Source of the DNA: Betaproteobacteria bacterium
Lineage (GTDB): Bacteria > Pseudomonadota > Gammaproteobacteria > Burkholderiales > SG8-41
Assembly: GCA_016192825.1 (NCBI GenBank)
Contig: JACPTK010000085.1
Span: forward strand, 1-64,000
DNA: 64,000 bases
Direction of reading: 5' to 3'
How positions within the stretch are numbered: position 1 is the stretch's first letter; each line of letters starts with the position of its first letter. The notes under the pieces were generated by a model, which saw only the letters and a program-made list of their open reading frames with translations, was not told the DNA's origin and searched no databases. Shown piece after piece: positions 17,123-26,240 of this stretch. Position numbers and translations under genes: made by a program.

Positions 17123-17974
17123 TTAGCTCTTGGCAGCCTGATTCTCGCGGGCTATTTCGGTCGTGTCGATCATTTTGTACCAACCCCGCCAATAGCTGCC
17201 ACGTCGAATCATCTCAAGCAGGGTGACATGATCCGGCGAGACGTTGCCAACATTGACCTCTGACCCGAACGTCTGGACCGCCCAATAGAAAAACTCCCGC
17301 GCAACCTTGTATGACGCCCCGAGCGGGGTCTCCAGAATGACGTTCTCCGGACCAGCAGCCAGCACCATCTCGGCAATATTGCCGACTTCGCTCATGTTGC
17401 CGCTGTTCAACGCGTGCTCGACCTCATCGGATTCGACGATGACCTTGAACGCCCCCGCCTCCAGAAGCCGCTCGATACTGCGCTTGGTCGCCGCAACCGA
17501 TAGTGCCGAATCCGCCATCTTGCGGCCACACTCGGCAAGCACCTTGAAGCCCGCCCTTTTTACCCACTTCACGATCTCAATTTTCTGATCGAGTGTTACG
17601 GACAAGGCGGAATCGGACACTTCGAGCATATTGACGCCGAGATACTTGGCCTCTTCCAGGAATTGCTTGGCAACGCCCTTGGACAGGGCAAGCTCCAGGA
17701 AGACCCCGCCGACGAACACGTCCACCCCGTACTCCCGGTAGATTGCGATCTTCTGCTTCAAAAACTCGCGCGGCTGGTAGCGGGTGGTCGTCGCCGCAAG
17801 CTTGATTATGTCAATGCAGTCTCCTGCGCATTGCATCAGGTCACGCGCTCCAGACAACCCCAAGTGACTGAAATACGCATCTTCGGCAAACGTAATTCCA
17901 CGCGTGCGAGGCTTTGCCATTCTTTCAAGTACCGGCACGCAATCAAAGGCTTTTCTTTCCACGATTCTCTCCAT
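17123..17974 (-). CDS. ComA-like (phosphosulfolactate synthase family) protein 1
   Basis: 283 aa with the ComA TIM-barrel pattern: KPRTRGITFAEDA at the start, DCIDIIKLAATTTRYQ, QKIAIYREYGVDVFVGGVFLE, LGVNMLEVSDSALSVTL and later KVIVESDE and VILETPLG. ComA joins sulfite to phosphoenolpyruvate in coenzyme M synthesis; plant Hsa32 and other homologues have unknown functions. The metal/substrate motifs GGT and EISDG appear here as GGV and EVSDS, so the canonical reaction is doubtful. It is the last gene of a Bug (19507), PrpD (18014), ComA operon, 39 bp after PrpD. Confidence 0.8.
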   Translation of the reverse strand: MERIVERKAFDCVPVLERMAKPRTRGITFAEDAYFSHLGLSGARDLMQCAGDCIDIIKLAATTTRYQPREFLKQKIAIYREYGVDVFVGGVFLELALSKGVAKQFLEEAKYLGVNMLEVSDSALSVTLDQKIEIVKWVKRAGFKVLAECGRKMADSALSVAATKRSIERLLEAGAFKVIVESDEVEHALNSGNMSEVGNIAEMVLAAGPENVILETPLGASYKVAREFFYWAVQTFGSEVNVGNVSPDHVTLLEMIRRGSYWRGWYKMIDTTEIARENQAAKS

Positions 17975-18013
17975 GGTTACAAGTTGTGATTATTGCAATC
18001 AATGCTCTTGCTA

Positions 18014-19414
18014 TCAGTGAATAGCCAGCTCCCGCTCAAGCATGATGACGTCCTCGACGTGCTCCAGCGAGCGGACCAGCTTCACAACGGCCTCGACCTG
18101 CGCGCTCGGCAACACTACGGCCGCCAAGCGACGGAACTTGGCCTCCACTTCATCCGGCGTAAATGGGTTGGCCACCGTGCCCTTCGGGTTATGAACAGTC
18201 GCCGTACACTCCCGTCCGCCGCGTGTTCTGACGACCACGCGTGTCGAATAGCGCGAACCTTCGCCCATTTTGTCGATGTCATCCGCGACCTGTATCCGCA
18301 CTTTTTTCACGACGTTCAGTACCTCGGGGGATGTCAGCTGCTGGTCCTGGAACTCCGCGACAAACAGTTCGCCACGGAGAAGGCGGCTGGCCAGGGCAAA
18401 GCTCAGGTTCATCTGCGCACCGGTCGCGCCATTCGGGCTATAAGGCCATCCGCAATGCTCATGCGTCGAATGGCTCACATACGCGGTAATCGACTCCACG
18501 TCATCGACCGAAAGATGATGTTCGTTCTGAATCTGCTCCAGCGCATCCACACCGCCGTGTATGGCGCCCGCCGTTGGATAGCGCTTAAAACCCGTGTTCA
18601 GGAGTTCGTACTGCTCGCCCAGGTCCTTCACGATCTCAACGGGATCACCACGTCCGTCAAAGGTGCGCACATAACCGCCATACCGCGCCTCCAAAACGTC
18701 CTCGATCCCCTTGAAGCCGTCTTGCGCCAGGAAAACCGAAAGCAATCCACTTTGCGCCGCGTGCCCGACGTAAAGGCGCTTGACCATACCGCCGTATTGC
18801 GCCGCGATCAGTCCACTGGCGTGCGGTCCGGCCGTGCCAAGCGCGTGCACCATCGTGTCAGCATCCAGATCCAGGATACGTCCTGCCGCTGCAGCCGCCG
18901 CAAACACACCCGAGGTTCCCGTCGGATGCCACCCCTTCAACAAGTGTGGAACACCCATACAGGCCGCCACCCTTACGCCCACTTCGTAGCCCGCAGCAAT
19001 TGCGACCAGCAACTCCCTCCCGCTGACGGGTCGCCGCAAGTATCTCGCCGCAGCCAGCGCCGCCGGCACGGACGGCGGCCCCGGATGGATGACACCCCGC
19101 ACGTGAATGTCATCAAGCTCGTAACCGTGCGCAGCCGTTCCATTCACGAGGGCTGCAGTCAGACCGGATGCACGCGACGACGTGCCCCACAGCACACAAC
19201 GGTCATCACTATCGAAGCGTCTGGAGACGTCCCTCAGGATGGCAGTCCATGAGCAGGTTGCACCGAACAGTCCGCAGCCAATCGTGTCCAGAATGTGAAG
19301 CTTCAGCTTCGAAATGACTTGGGGCGATAGATCCTGCCACGCAAGACGAGCTGCAAATTCCGCCAGTCGCCTCGTCGGGGCGTCCCTGGACTGTCTCTCG
19401 ATTGCCGCGTTCAT
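18014..19414 (-). CDS. MmgE/PrpD-family protein
   Basis: 466 aa. N-terminal AARLAWQDLSPQVISKLKLH and HILDTIGCGLFGA are standard for the fold. The active-site-like stretch AAHGYELDDIHVRG is followed by IHPGPPSVPAALAAA, and FKRYPTAGAIHGGVDAL marks the second half. This is one of the more canonical PrpD proteins in the window (HG, DD and HPG all present). AGGAAAATTTA precedes the ATG. It lies between Bug and ComA-like genes in one operon; the ligand is probably an organic acid that is dehydrated, decarboxylated or isomerised. Confidence 0.9.
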   Translation of the reverse strand: MNAAIERQSRDAPTRRLAEFAARLAWQDLSPQVISKLKLHILDTIGCGLFGATCSWTAILRDVSRRFDSDDRCVLWGTSSRASGLTAALVNGTAAHGYELDDIHVRGVIHPGPPSVPAALAAARYLRRPVSGRELLVAIAAGYEVGVRVAACMGVPHLLKGWHPTGTSGVFAAAAAAGRILDLDADTMVHALGTAGPHASGLIAAQYGGMVKRLYVGHAAQSGLLSVFLAQDGFKGIEDVLEARYGGYVRTFDGRGDPVEIVKDLGEQYELLNTGFKRYPTAGAIHGGVDALEQIQNEHHLSVDDVESITAYVSHSTHEHCGWPYSPNGATGAQMNLSFALASRLLRGELFVAEFQDQQLTSPEVLNVVKKVRIQVADDIDKMGEGSRYSTRVVVRTRGGRECTATVHNPKGTVANPFTPDEVEAKFRRLAAVVLPSAQVEAVVKLVRSLEHVEDVIMLERELAIH

Positions 19415-19506
19415 TAAATTTTCCTGGATCGCATACTTGGGTGAATCCCGCCGTGACCCTCAACGCTCGGATCAAGTTACCTTTGCAGCGGCGCCGAGCG
19501 AATCTT

Positions 19507-20508
19507 TCAGTCGGCTTTGATATTCGATGCCTTTATGACGGCAGCCCAGCGAGCAATCTCGCTCTTGATAAAGGCCCCGAATTCGTCTGGTGAATCGCCC
19601 ACCGGCTCAGCAGCGAACTTAGACAGGCTTTTTCGCATGTCGTTTCTCTGCAGAGACTTAACAAGCACTCCGTTGAGTTTCATAACTATCGCGGGGGGGA
19701 CTCCAGCCGGCACAACGACTCCGAACCATGCGGTTACCTCAAAATCCTTTAGACCACTCTCCGAGATTGTTGGAACGTCAGGTAACGTGTTTATCCGCTT
19801 CAACGTCGACACACCGATTGCACGGAGCTTCCCTGACTGCACAATGGGTGTAATACCCGCCGCACCAGCAAATACCATTGCAATCTGACCTCCCATTAGG
19901 TCGATCAGTGCGGGCCCGGTACCCTTGTAAGGGACGTGCAAGATATCGACTTTTGCGGCTTGCTTGAAGTATTCCGCACACAAATGACCAATTGCTCCGA
20001 CACCGCCTGAGCCATAGGTCAGCGCCCCAGGCTTATTCTTTGCGAGCGCAATGAGATCCCGTGCGGTTTTCACCGGTAGCGACGGGTGTACCACGAGGAT
20101 ATTCGGCACCTTCGCGAGCAAGGTTATCGGCTGATAACTCCTTACGGGGTTATAAGGAAGGTCAGGGCGCAGCGTTGGATTCAGTGCAAGCGTCCCGATG
20201 TGCCCAAGCAGCATCGTGTAGCCATCGGGAGCCGCCTTCGCAACAGCGTCAGCCCCGATAACACCGCCGGCGCTGGGGCGATTCTCCGGAATGACCTGTT
20301 GTCCCAGCGCTTCGCTAAGCTTGGCACTGGCGAGCCTCCCTATGATGTCGTTTCCGCCCCCGGGGGAATACGGAATGATCATTCGCATTGGCTTGACAGG
20401 ATAGGACTGGGCAACGGCAGCTACAGCTGCAAACGCCAGATAGCTCACTAGAACGTACCCGAATCGCTTCAGGACATTTTGCCGTTTGGTAACCAGCTTG
20501 GAGTTCAT
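19507..20508 (-). CDS. Bug/TctC-family periplasmic binding protein
   Basis: 333 aa; the signal peptide begins after a charged stretch (LVTKRQNVLKRF), with hydrophobic core GYVLVSYLAFAAVAAVAQS. Blocks: YPVKPMRMIIPYSPGGGND, APDGYTMLLGH, LPYNPVRSYQPITL, YGSGGVGAIGHLCAEYF, VPYKGTGPALIDLMGG and WAAVIKASNIKAD. It is less GC-rich than the neighbouring regions. First gene of the Bug-PrpD-ComA operon; a broken LysR gene lies divergently upstream. Confidence 0.9.
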   Translation of the reverse strand: MNSKLVTKRQNVLKRFGYVLVSYLAFAAVAAVAQSYPVKPMRMIIPYSPGGGNDIIGRLASAKLSEALGQQVIPENRPSAGGVIGADAVAKAAPDGYTMLLGHIGTLALNPTLRPDLPYNPVRSYQPITLLAKVPNILVVHPSLPVKTARDLIALAKNKPGALTYGSGGVGAIGHLCAEYFKQAAKVDILHVPYKGTGPALIDLMGGQIAMVFAGAAGITPIVQSGKLRAIGVSTLKRINTLPDVPTISESGLKDFEVTAWFGVVVPAGVPPAIVMKLNGVLVKSLQRNDMRKSLSKFAAEPVGDSPDEFGAFIKSEIARWAAVIKASNIKAD

Positions 20509-20668
20509 CTTGCCTCCTCACTTCCATTGCGTGACGGTTTCGTTGGCAGGCGTTGCGTAATGTTGTTATTGGTATCGCGCACCAACTGCAGAAACTTAGC
20601 AGACGGCCACCATGCCAGCAAGAAACGATTTATTATTCCAGCATAACTAAATCGTCTGGAGAACGAAA

Positions 20669-20985
20669 ATGACTCTTCAGCAACTGCGATAAGCACCGAC
20701 ACGGACTCCAGGCTAAGCGCCCTCATTACCGAGCGCTGTGCATCTTTTGGGCTTCAACCGGACATCGTCATGCACGCCTTGGACATTGAAACGGTCAAGA
20801 AATACGTGGAACTCGGCTTTGGTATTGCCCTTGTGCCGACCATTGCCATCGATAGAAGAGTTGACCGCGGGCTTCGAGCTATAGACGCGAGCCATATATT
20901 TGAGCCGGCCATTGCTTCAGTTATCACGCAGGATGACCTGCCCAGTCACCAGTACATTTTAGATTTCATAAATATGAAGTGTCTT
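20669..20985 (+). pseudogene. LysR (CysB-like) regulator, internal deletion
   Basis: The start MTLQQLR (20669) is typical of CysB-type LysR proteins but runs into a stop at once. About 25 bp on, in another frame, the C-terminal effector region of the same family continues: LSALITERCASFGLQPDIV, ALDIETVKKYVELGFGIALV, then GLRAIDASHIFEPA. Roughly 220 internal codons are missing and the join is out of frame. It is placed divergently from the Bug-PrpD-ComA operon, where a LysR activator is expected. The following 21000-21216 holds no gene. Confidence 0.75.
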
Positions 20986-21216
20986 TTCGGGGCAATAATC
21001 AATACGCTAGGAACTGCGCTTCACCGCGCACCGCTTTGTTCATGCGGCGCGAATCGCGCTTCGACGCCCGCGCTGCGGGGAGCGGCCTCCGATATGGCAT
21101 TGCAATGAATATACGCAGTCTTGTCGGCCGCTCTGCGCGCCACCGGGGGTCGCATCCCCGAATGAAATCGGGGCCCCTGCTCCACCCCTCGACGCGCTAC
21201 CCTTCATCCTTCATTC

Positions 21217-22047
21217 TTAGGTGGGCCGCTTCCACCCGAGCCAGTCGACAATGGCCCCACCCATCACCCGCTCGAGGTCGCGGCCCTTCAGCCAGCTCAT
21301 CTCTTCGGTGAACATCGTCACGCATTGCCGGTAAGAGCACGGCATGCGGGTGATGTCGGTGCCCCAGAAGCAGCGATCGGGCCCGAACGCGTCGACGATC
21401 TGGCGCAGATAGCCGTGGATGTTCTTGTACGGGTAGGGCTGGCTCGAAGTGCTCGGCGCGCCCGACAGCTTCACTCCGACATTGGGAAGTCTGGCGAGCG
21501 CGAGCATGTCTGCCAGGTCGGCATACGCCGCGTCGTCCTTTTTCCCGCTTCGGCCGCCGCCGCGCCTGATGTGATCGATGTGCAGCCTGAGACCGGGATG
21601 CCGCTGCGCGATCCTTCCCAGCACCTTGATGTTTTCGCCGGTGGCGAGGAGGCCGACGACCAGCCCCGCCTTCTCGCACGCGGGCCAGAACCAGTCGAGC
21701 GAGCCGTCGGTCCACCACGCCTTCTCGTGCGGCTGGTTGAAGGTGTACCGGAACCCGAGCATGCCCGGCCGCTCGCGCCAGCGGGCGACGATGCTCTCGC
21801 GATCCGGGCTTAGCAGGTCGAAATGCCCGAGGATGCAGAATTTGTCCGGATGCTGGCACACCGCCTCGACGGCGAGCGCGTTGGCCGCCTCGCCGAGCGC
21901 GCTGGGCGGATGGATCACCGCGCAATCGACGCCGGCCGAGACCATCTCGGCCAGCGCATCAGCGGCCAAATAGGTCGGAATCTGGCGATGGTGGGGACTC
22001 ATCTTGCCGTCTTTCCAGAGGTGGATCTGCGAATCGACAATCAGCAT
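21217..22047 (-). CDS. Amidohydrolase family protein (metal-dependent TIM barrel)
   Basis: 276 aa of the amidohydrolase-2 group (which includes 2-pyrone-4,6-dicarboxylate lactonase and related hydrolases and decarboxylases). It opens with MLIVDSQIHLW (the DxxxH form of the first metal motif), then GMLGFRYTF, LRLHIDHIRRGGG and FWGTDITRMP with the conserved Asp near residue 232. It probably hydrolyses a lactone or decarboxylates an aromatic acid. On the same strand as the CMD-like gene at 22265, separated by 217 bp that hold short tandem repeats. Confidence 0.85.
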   Translation of the reverse strand: MLIVDSQIHLWKDGKMSPHHRQIPTYLAADALAEMVSAGVDCAVIHPPSALGEAANALAVEAVCQHPDKFCILGHFDLLSPDRESIVARWRERPGMLGFRYTFNQPHEKAWWTDGSLDWFWPACEKAGLVVGLLATGENIKVLGRIAQRHPGLRLHIDHIRRGGGRSGKKDDAAYADLADMLALARLPNVGVKLSGAPSTSSQPYPYKNIHGYLRQIVDAFGPDRCFWGTDITRMPCSYRQCVTMFTEEMSWLKGRDLERVMGGAIVDWLGWKRPT

Positions 22048-22060
22048 GGCGTACTCCTAT

Positions 22061-22099
22061 GGCGGATGGCGGATGGCGGATGGCGGATGGCGGATGGCG
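22061..22099. repeat. GGCGGAT heptad tandem repeat
   Basis: Five perfect GGCGGAT units plus GGCG. Nearby 22234-22262 has a looser mirror of the same words (CCATCCGCCATCCGCC). The 22100-22264 gap shows no gene. The unit may be prone to slippage. Confidence 0.8.
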
Positions 22100-22264
22100 T
22101 AAGGAAGCTGGTAAGGCAGCGACTGCTCCAGAAGCTTTAGCAATAAGGACACAAAGGACACGAATCGACCTATCTAAACGAACCTGTAATCGGTAATGCT
22201 TCTCCTGCGCAGCGGGAACCCTTTCGCCGTTCCCCATTTCCCATCCGCCATCCGCCATTCGCCA

Positions 22265-22804
22265 TTAAAGGACGTCCGCGCCGGGAGACGCCTCCAGCTC
22301 GCAGGCGTTCACCGTCATCGCCAGCATGCTGTAGTAGCCGATCGTCCCGGTCAGCTCGATGAATTGCTCGTCGCCGAGCCGCTGCTGCAGCGCACTCGCG
22401 CTCGCGGCGCCGACCCGGTGCCTGCGGACGAGATCGCGCGTGAAATCCACGATCTGCGCGTCGTCCACCGGGATGCCGCGCGAGTGTTTCTCGTGGATCG
22501 CGGTGATGGTCGCCTCCGGCACGCCTTGCTTGCGGGCCTGACCGGTCTGGGCGCCCCACACGTAAACCGCGTCGAATTCCCGCGCGACGGTCATCGCGGC
22601 CAGCACGCGCACGCGCTTGTCGAGCCTGCCTTCGAAGCGCACGTAGGCGCCCAGGCGCATGACGCGCTCGGCGAGCGGCGGGCAATGCAGGAACATCGTG
22701 AACGGTCCCTGCACCGCGCCGCGGCTCTCGATAATGGCGTCCACGATCGCGTGATGGGCTGCGGGGACGTCGCTTTTGCCGGTGATGCGTTTCAGTCTCG
22801 CCAT
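22265..22804 (-). CDS. Carboxymuconolactone decarboxylase-like (AhpD-fold) protein
   Basis: 179 aa from MARLKRITGKSDVPAAHH. Landmarks: GAVQGPFTMFLHCPPLAERV, LDKRVRVLAAMTVAREFDA, AIHEKHSRGIPVDDAQI and ELTGTIGYYSMLAMTVNACE. No CxxC redox pair. A paralogue of the protein at 12453, with the same arrangement of helices. It probably forms a transcript with the downstream amidohydrolase; both families occur in lactone and aromatic-acid breakdown. An upstream in-frame extension runs through repeat DNA and is rejected. Confidence 0.8.
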   Translation of the reverse strand: MARLKRITGKSDVPAAHHAIVDAIIESRGAVQGPFTMFLHCPPLAERVMRLGAYVRFEGRLDKRVRVLAAMTVAREFDAVYVWGAQTGQARKQGVPEATITAIHEKHSRGIPVDDAQIVDFTRDLVRRHRVGAASASALQQRLGDEQFIELTGTIGYYSMLAMTVNACELEASPGADVL

Positions 22805-23041
22805 GGGGGTCCTGAGGGATGAGGGATGAGAAGTTTGCAGTTTGCAGTGGGCAGTTTGCGGTCGTTGTTGGCTGGCGACCGACGGCTGCCAACCCATCGA
22901 TCAGGACTCACCACTCACGCTTCGCACTGCGGGAGTCCCATCACTCATCACCCATCACGCCGCATGGTGTGTAGCATAGCGCAATGAACCAGTGGGAGAA
23001 GTCACCGAGGTCTCGCTGCCTTTGTTGGGCGAGGGCCACCG

Positions 23042-23190
23042 TAGAGGCTTGGAGCCGCATTTTCGGGGGCAAAACGCCTATTCTAAGCGCCAGTGTCGTA
23101 AATCGTCATTACCGGTGCACAATGCATTGAATGAGAAGCGCGAAGCCCCGGATCAGGGCCGGCGGAGATGGTTGAAGCCGCTTTTTATTG
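23042..23190. repeat. Dispersed intergenic repeat, family A (two partial copies)
   Basis: 23042-23090 is the palindromic half (AGAGGCTTGGAGCCGC through ATTCTAAGC). 23121-23190 matches the middle part seen at 32390-32455 (GCATTGAA, GAAGCCCCG, then CCGC). The second partial copy runs up to the ribosome site of the cupin gene. The preceding 22805-23041 holds only degenerate short repeats (GATGAGG and TTTGCAG units). Confidence 0.6.
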
Positions 23191-23200
23191 GGAGTGACAT

Positions 23201-23527
23201 GTGAGCGAACGGGCATGGCGGGTGTTCAAAATTGACGAGCTTGCGCGCAGCGTCGAGGGCAATGAGCCGCGATTTGTCGAGTTCTTGCGTAACCCGAAGC
23301 TCAGTTGCGCGGTGTATCGACTGCCTGTTGGCGCTAAGGATTTGCAGGCACCCCACCTCGAAGATGAAATCTATTTCGTCATAAGTGGCAGGGCAAAACT
23401 AAAGATCGCCGGCAAGGACCGCGATGTTACGGCTGGTGACATTCTCTATGTTCGCGCCACCACCGAGCACACGTTCTTTGAAATCGAGGAGGACCTGACG
23501 CTTATCGCTATTTTCGGAGCTGCCTGA
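23201..23527 (+). CDS. Small cupin-domain protein
   Basis: 108 aa from a GTG 7 bp after GGAG. It is a single cupin barrel: LQAPHLEDEIYFVISGRAKL (first motif, His and Glu as metal ligands), then DVTAGDILYVRATTEHTFFE (second motif with His). Such proteins are metal-dependent enzymes or small-molecule binders; the sequence does not tell which. It stands alone on the plus strand; its ribosome site abuts a family-A repeat, which could influence expression. Confidence 0.8.
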   Translation: MSERAWRVFKIDELARSVEGNEPRFVEFLRNPKLSCAVYRLPVGAKDLQAPHLEDEIYFVISGRAKLKIAGKDRDVTAGDILYVRATTEHTFFEIEEDLTLIAIFGAA

Positions 23528-23640
23528 AAGTCCGCGCCTCATTCGAGAATGTCACTACTCGGGAGGGGCGTTCTGTTCCCGTCGAACTCTCCCCCGCCGC
23601 TGATTGTCGAATGGCCATGGGGCACGGAAAGGACCCCGCC

Positions 23641-23904
23641 ATGAGTCGCCAGCTTGCACTCCCGCTCGAACCGCGCGCGGAGCCCGAATCCGCGCTGAGG
23701 CAGGCGTGGGCCCGCACCGGCTTGCGGGTTCCGTACGAGGTGGCGATTCACGTCCCTGCCCTCGCCATCTGCCTGCGCAATATTGCCGCCGCCGAGACCC
23801 GTCGAAAAATACGTCGCGCCGCCCGGGCCCGGTTAAATCCGGAAATGCGCTCGTGGACACGGGAAGAAGAAGCGGATCCGGTCGAATCCCTGTTCTCGAC
23901 TTAG
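23641..23904 (+). CDS. Small conserved-looking hypothetical protein
   Basis: 87 aa, starting MSRQLALPLEPRAEPES, about 7 bp after GGAAAGGA. The middle (LRVPYEVAIHVPALAICLRN) is amphipathic and hydrophobic, followed by a basic stretch RRKIRRAARARL and an acidic tail. No domain is recognised. Codon use looks coding, but its position between repeat DNA leaves doubt. An in-frame ATG ten codons earlier is possible. Confidence 0.5.
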   Translation: MSRQLALPLEPRAEPESALRQAWARTGLRVPYEVAIHVPALAICLRNIAAAETRRKIRRAARARLNPEMRSWTREEEADPVESLFST

Positions 23905-23979
23905 GAAACGCCGGACCTTCCTCTTGCCGTGACTCGCGGGCCGTGACTTGGCCCTCGAACCCGTGAGTCATGGACCCCG

Positions 23980-24081
23980 AACCGGGGTCGGACCAGCGCA
24001 ACGCGTTGATTGGGCAGCGAACAGACCCTGAAATCAGCTTGCAGAACGGCTTAGAGCCGCAGTTTCCTGGGCAAAACGCCC
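23980..24081. repeat. Dispersed intergenic repeat, family A (copy 4)
   Basis: Complete copy: AACCGGGGTCGGACCAGCG, then AACAGACCCTGAAAT (also in copy 2) and the palindromic end CGGCTTAGAGCCG ... GGCAAAACGCCC. The rest of the 23905-24243 gap shows degenerate GTGACTCG units and no gene. Confidence 0.7.
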
Positions 24082-24243
24082 GGACCGCTCTTGCGGGTCG
24101 TGGGTCGTTTCCGCGCGGCGCGGGGGAGTCTTCCTCCTACCCACTCCCTCTTTGCTTCCCGGTGACTTGGAGGGCCTTTTTGGTGGATACTGGGCACAGA
24201 CGGTCTCGAAACCGCTCGATAACGACATAGGAGGAGGAAGACA

Positions 24244-25230
24244 ATGGGAGCATTGCGCCGTAGTTCCATCCGGTTCGGTTTGCTAACCGCCGCCCTGGTG
24301 GCGGCCACCGCCCTGCCCGCGCACGCGGCAGAGCGTTACCCGACGAAGCCGATACGCCTGATCGTGCCGTTCCCGCCGGGCGGCAGCACCGACTTCAATG
24401 CCCGCGCGATCCAGGACAAGCTTTCGGACCTCCTCGGTCAGCAGCTCGTCATCGACAACCGCGCCGGCGCCTCGGGCCAGATCGGCACGAAAATCACCAT
24501 GCAAAGCGCGACCGACGGCTACACGCTGCTCCTGCACACCGTCGCGTTCGTCACCGGCCCGATCCTCTACAAGAACGCCGGCTACGATCCCCTGAAGGAT
24601 TTCATACCGGTTTCGCTGATCTCCAAGGTGCCGACGACGGTCTCGGTGAATCCGTCGATCCCGGTCCGCTCGGTGAAGGAGCTGCTGGAACTCGCGAAAT
24701 CGCGCCCCGGCCAGCTCAACTATGCCTCCGCGGGCATCGGCACCAACGCGCACATCACCGGCGAGCTGTTCAACCTGATGGGCCATACCGCTATCCGGGC
24801 GATTCACTACAAGGGCGGCGGCCCGGCGCTCGCCGCGGTGGTGAGCGGCGAAGTGCAGGTCGGCTTCTCCAATATTTCGCAGACCGCGCGCCTGGCCGAG
24901 GCGGGGCGTCTGCGCCCGCTGGCCGTCAGCAGCCTCAAGCGTTCATCCGCGCTTCCGAACCTGCCGACCGTCGCCGAGGCCGGACTGCCGGGATTCGAGA
25001 TGGTGGCGTGGCACATCGTCGTGGCGCCCGCGGGCACGCCGGCGGCGATCATCAGGATGCTGAACGAGAAGATCCGGGCCACCCTGTCGGATCCCGTCGT
25101 TCTGCAGCGTTTCGACAAGGGCGGGATGGATCCCGTCCCCACCACGCCGAGCGAGACCACCGCCTACCTCAAGAACGAGCAGGTGAAATGGCGGCGGGTG
25201 ATCAAGGAGGGGAACATCCAGGCCCGGTGA
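24244..25230 (+). CDS. Bug/TctC-family periplasmic binding protein
   Basis: 328 aa; signal peptide SSIRFGLLTAALVAATALPA with AHA cleavage. Canonical blocks: YPTKPIRLIVPFPPGGSTD, IDNRAGASGQIGTK, TDGYTLLLHTV, GYDPLKDFIPVSL, YASAGIGTNAHITGELF, IHYKGGGPALAAVVSG and WRRVIKEGNI. This is the most canonical Bug member in the window. AGGAGGAGGAAGACA precedes the ATG. No obvious partner gene; the neighbours are a family-A repeat and a decayed YkgJ gene. Confidence 0.92.
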   Translation: MGALRRSSIRFGLLTAALVAATALPAHAAERYPTKPIRLIVPFPPGGSTDFNARAIQDKLSDLLGQQLVIDNRAGASGQIGTKITMQSATDGYTLLLHTVAFVTGPILYKNAGYDPLKDFIPVSLISKVPTTVSVNPSIPVRSVKELLELAKSRPGQLNYASAGIGTNAHITGELFNLMGHTAIRAIHYKGGGPALAAVVSGEVQVGFSNISQTARLAEAGRLRPLAVSSLKRSSALPNLPTVAEAGLPGFEMVAWHIVVAPAGTPAAIIRMLNEKIRATLSDPVVLQRFDKGGMDPVPTTPSETTAYLKNEQVKWRRVIKEGNIQAR

Positions 25231-25281
25231 TCGACCCCGTGGGTCGATAAGGCGTGAATAGTGAATGGTGAATGGAAGTAA

Positions 25282-25304
25282 GCCCCCGCGCGGCGCGCGG
25301 GGGC
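25282..25304. terminator. GC hairpin, possible terminator
   Basis: GCCCCCGCGC pairs perfectly with GCGCGGGGGC around GGC, 52 bp after the Bug stop codon and just after a short tandem repeat (GTGAATAGTGAATGGTGAAT, 25255-25274). No T-run follows, so it may be a structural repeat rather than a classical terminator. Confidence 0.4.
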
Positions 25305-25350
25305 ATCCTACTTCCGGGGCCGGGCCAGCGCCACGCGCCGATTGCGAAGA

Positions 25351-25390
25351 AAGTAAACCGGGGGCAGTTCAGTCTGTTCCGGATTTCCGT
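25351..25390. repeat. Dispersed repeat, family B (copy 1)
   Basis: Reads GTAAACCGGGGGCAGTTCAG and then TGTTCCGGATTTCC. Similar copies are at 38901-38940, 39714-39745 and 49645-49680. The palindromic CCGG-CAG-CTG-CCGG order suggests a REP-type element. Confidence 0.55.
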
Positions 25391-25410
25391 TCGAAACCGC
25401 TCAACGCGGC

Positions 25411-25832
25411 CTACAACATTCGCGGCATCAAGCCGGACCCGAAGACTTCCAGGGCAGCCGCCTCCAATATCTGGGCTTCCCAATTGAACCAGCGGCCGAC
25501 ACTGTCCGGCGGATGCTTGTCCGCATTGCATAGCGCAGGGTCGGTCACCACGAGCAGCTTGCGGCAGGTGTTTGGCCGGAACTCATAGACCCGGCACGCA
25601 CCATCATCGCCAAGGAATATACAGGCCCTGTCGGCCGCCGGCTGTTGCCCCCAGGTGTCCACGGTGTGATGGCTCTGGCGTTCGAGGCGCGCCTTGTCCA
25701 ATTCCATGCCGGCCTCGCGCGCGATCTCGACCAGCAGCGCAGCCTCGTGCGGCCAAAGATCGCGCGCAGGTGCGCCTCTTTTCTCTCTTCGCGCGCCTTC
25801 TGGTTCGCGGTGGCCTTGAAACTGTCAGTCAT
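25411..25832 (-). pseudogene. YkgJ-type cysteine-cluster protein, deleted and frameshifted
   Basis: The N-terminal part starts MTDSFKATANQKAREERKEA and runs to LRAIFG. The remainder continues in another frame with PHEAALLVEIAREAGMELD, CIFLGDDGACRVYEFRPNTC and ALCNADK. In intact members a CxxGCxxCC metal-binding segment lies directly before the PHEAALL part; it is missing here, exactly at the frame break. A deletion therefore removed the first cysteine cluster. The C-terminal frame alone could be translated from an internal Met but would lack half the metal site. Confidence 0.7.
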
Positions 25833-26000
25833 GCCGAACCCATCGGTATCCCGGTGCAGCGTCCGCGAACTACGGGCGCGCCTTGGAGCCGCTTTCTTGA
25901 CGGCCGTGACTCGTGACCGGGCCCGCGCAGCGCGCGGCAATCATCCTTCATCCTTTTGCCAGGGCCGGAGCGCCGCCCCCCCCGGGCCCAAGGGCAGACG

Positions 26001-26240
26001 CTACCTGGATGCCGCCGGCGAGCCCAGCTTGTTCCAGGCCACTACGAACACGACGAGAAAAACGAGGTCCGCCCATGCCCACGGCACCCACATGAAGGAA
26101 TGCCGGTGGTGATCTGGTAAAAGAACACAGTCCCCGCTGTAGGCAGTCGTCAGGCCGATGCCGTACAGTATCAGCTCCCGGTTCCTGACGGGATCGGTAG
26201 CAACCCGGTAGAACATCGCGGCGAAAACGAGCAGCAGCAA
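26001..26240 (-). pseudogene. Remnant of a small membrane protein
   Basis: The C-terminal part of a multi-spanning membrane protein: LLLLVFAAMFYRVATDP, RNRELILYGIGL and a final helix WADLVFLVVFVVAWNKLG. Between them the reading frame is disturbed: in the alternative frame the DNA reads GTVFFYQITTGIPS, which fits the family better, so two compensating one-base indels are likely. The 5' part is gone; the sequence joins directly to transposase coding DNA at about 26240. Confidence 0.6.

Noticed and set aside
22061-22099. GGCGGAT repeats as a CRISPR array
   Set aside because: Units are 7 bp, directly tandem, with no spacers and no cas genes nearby.
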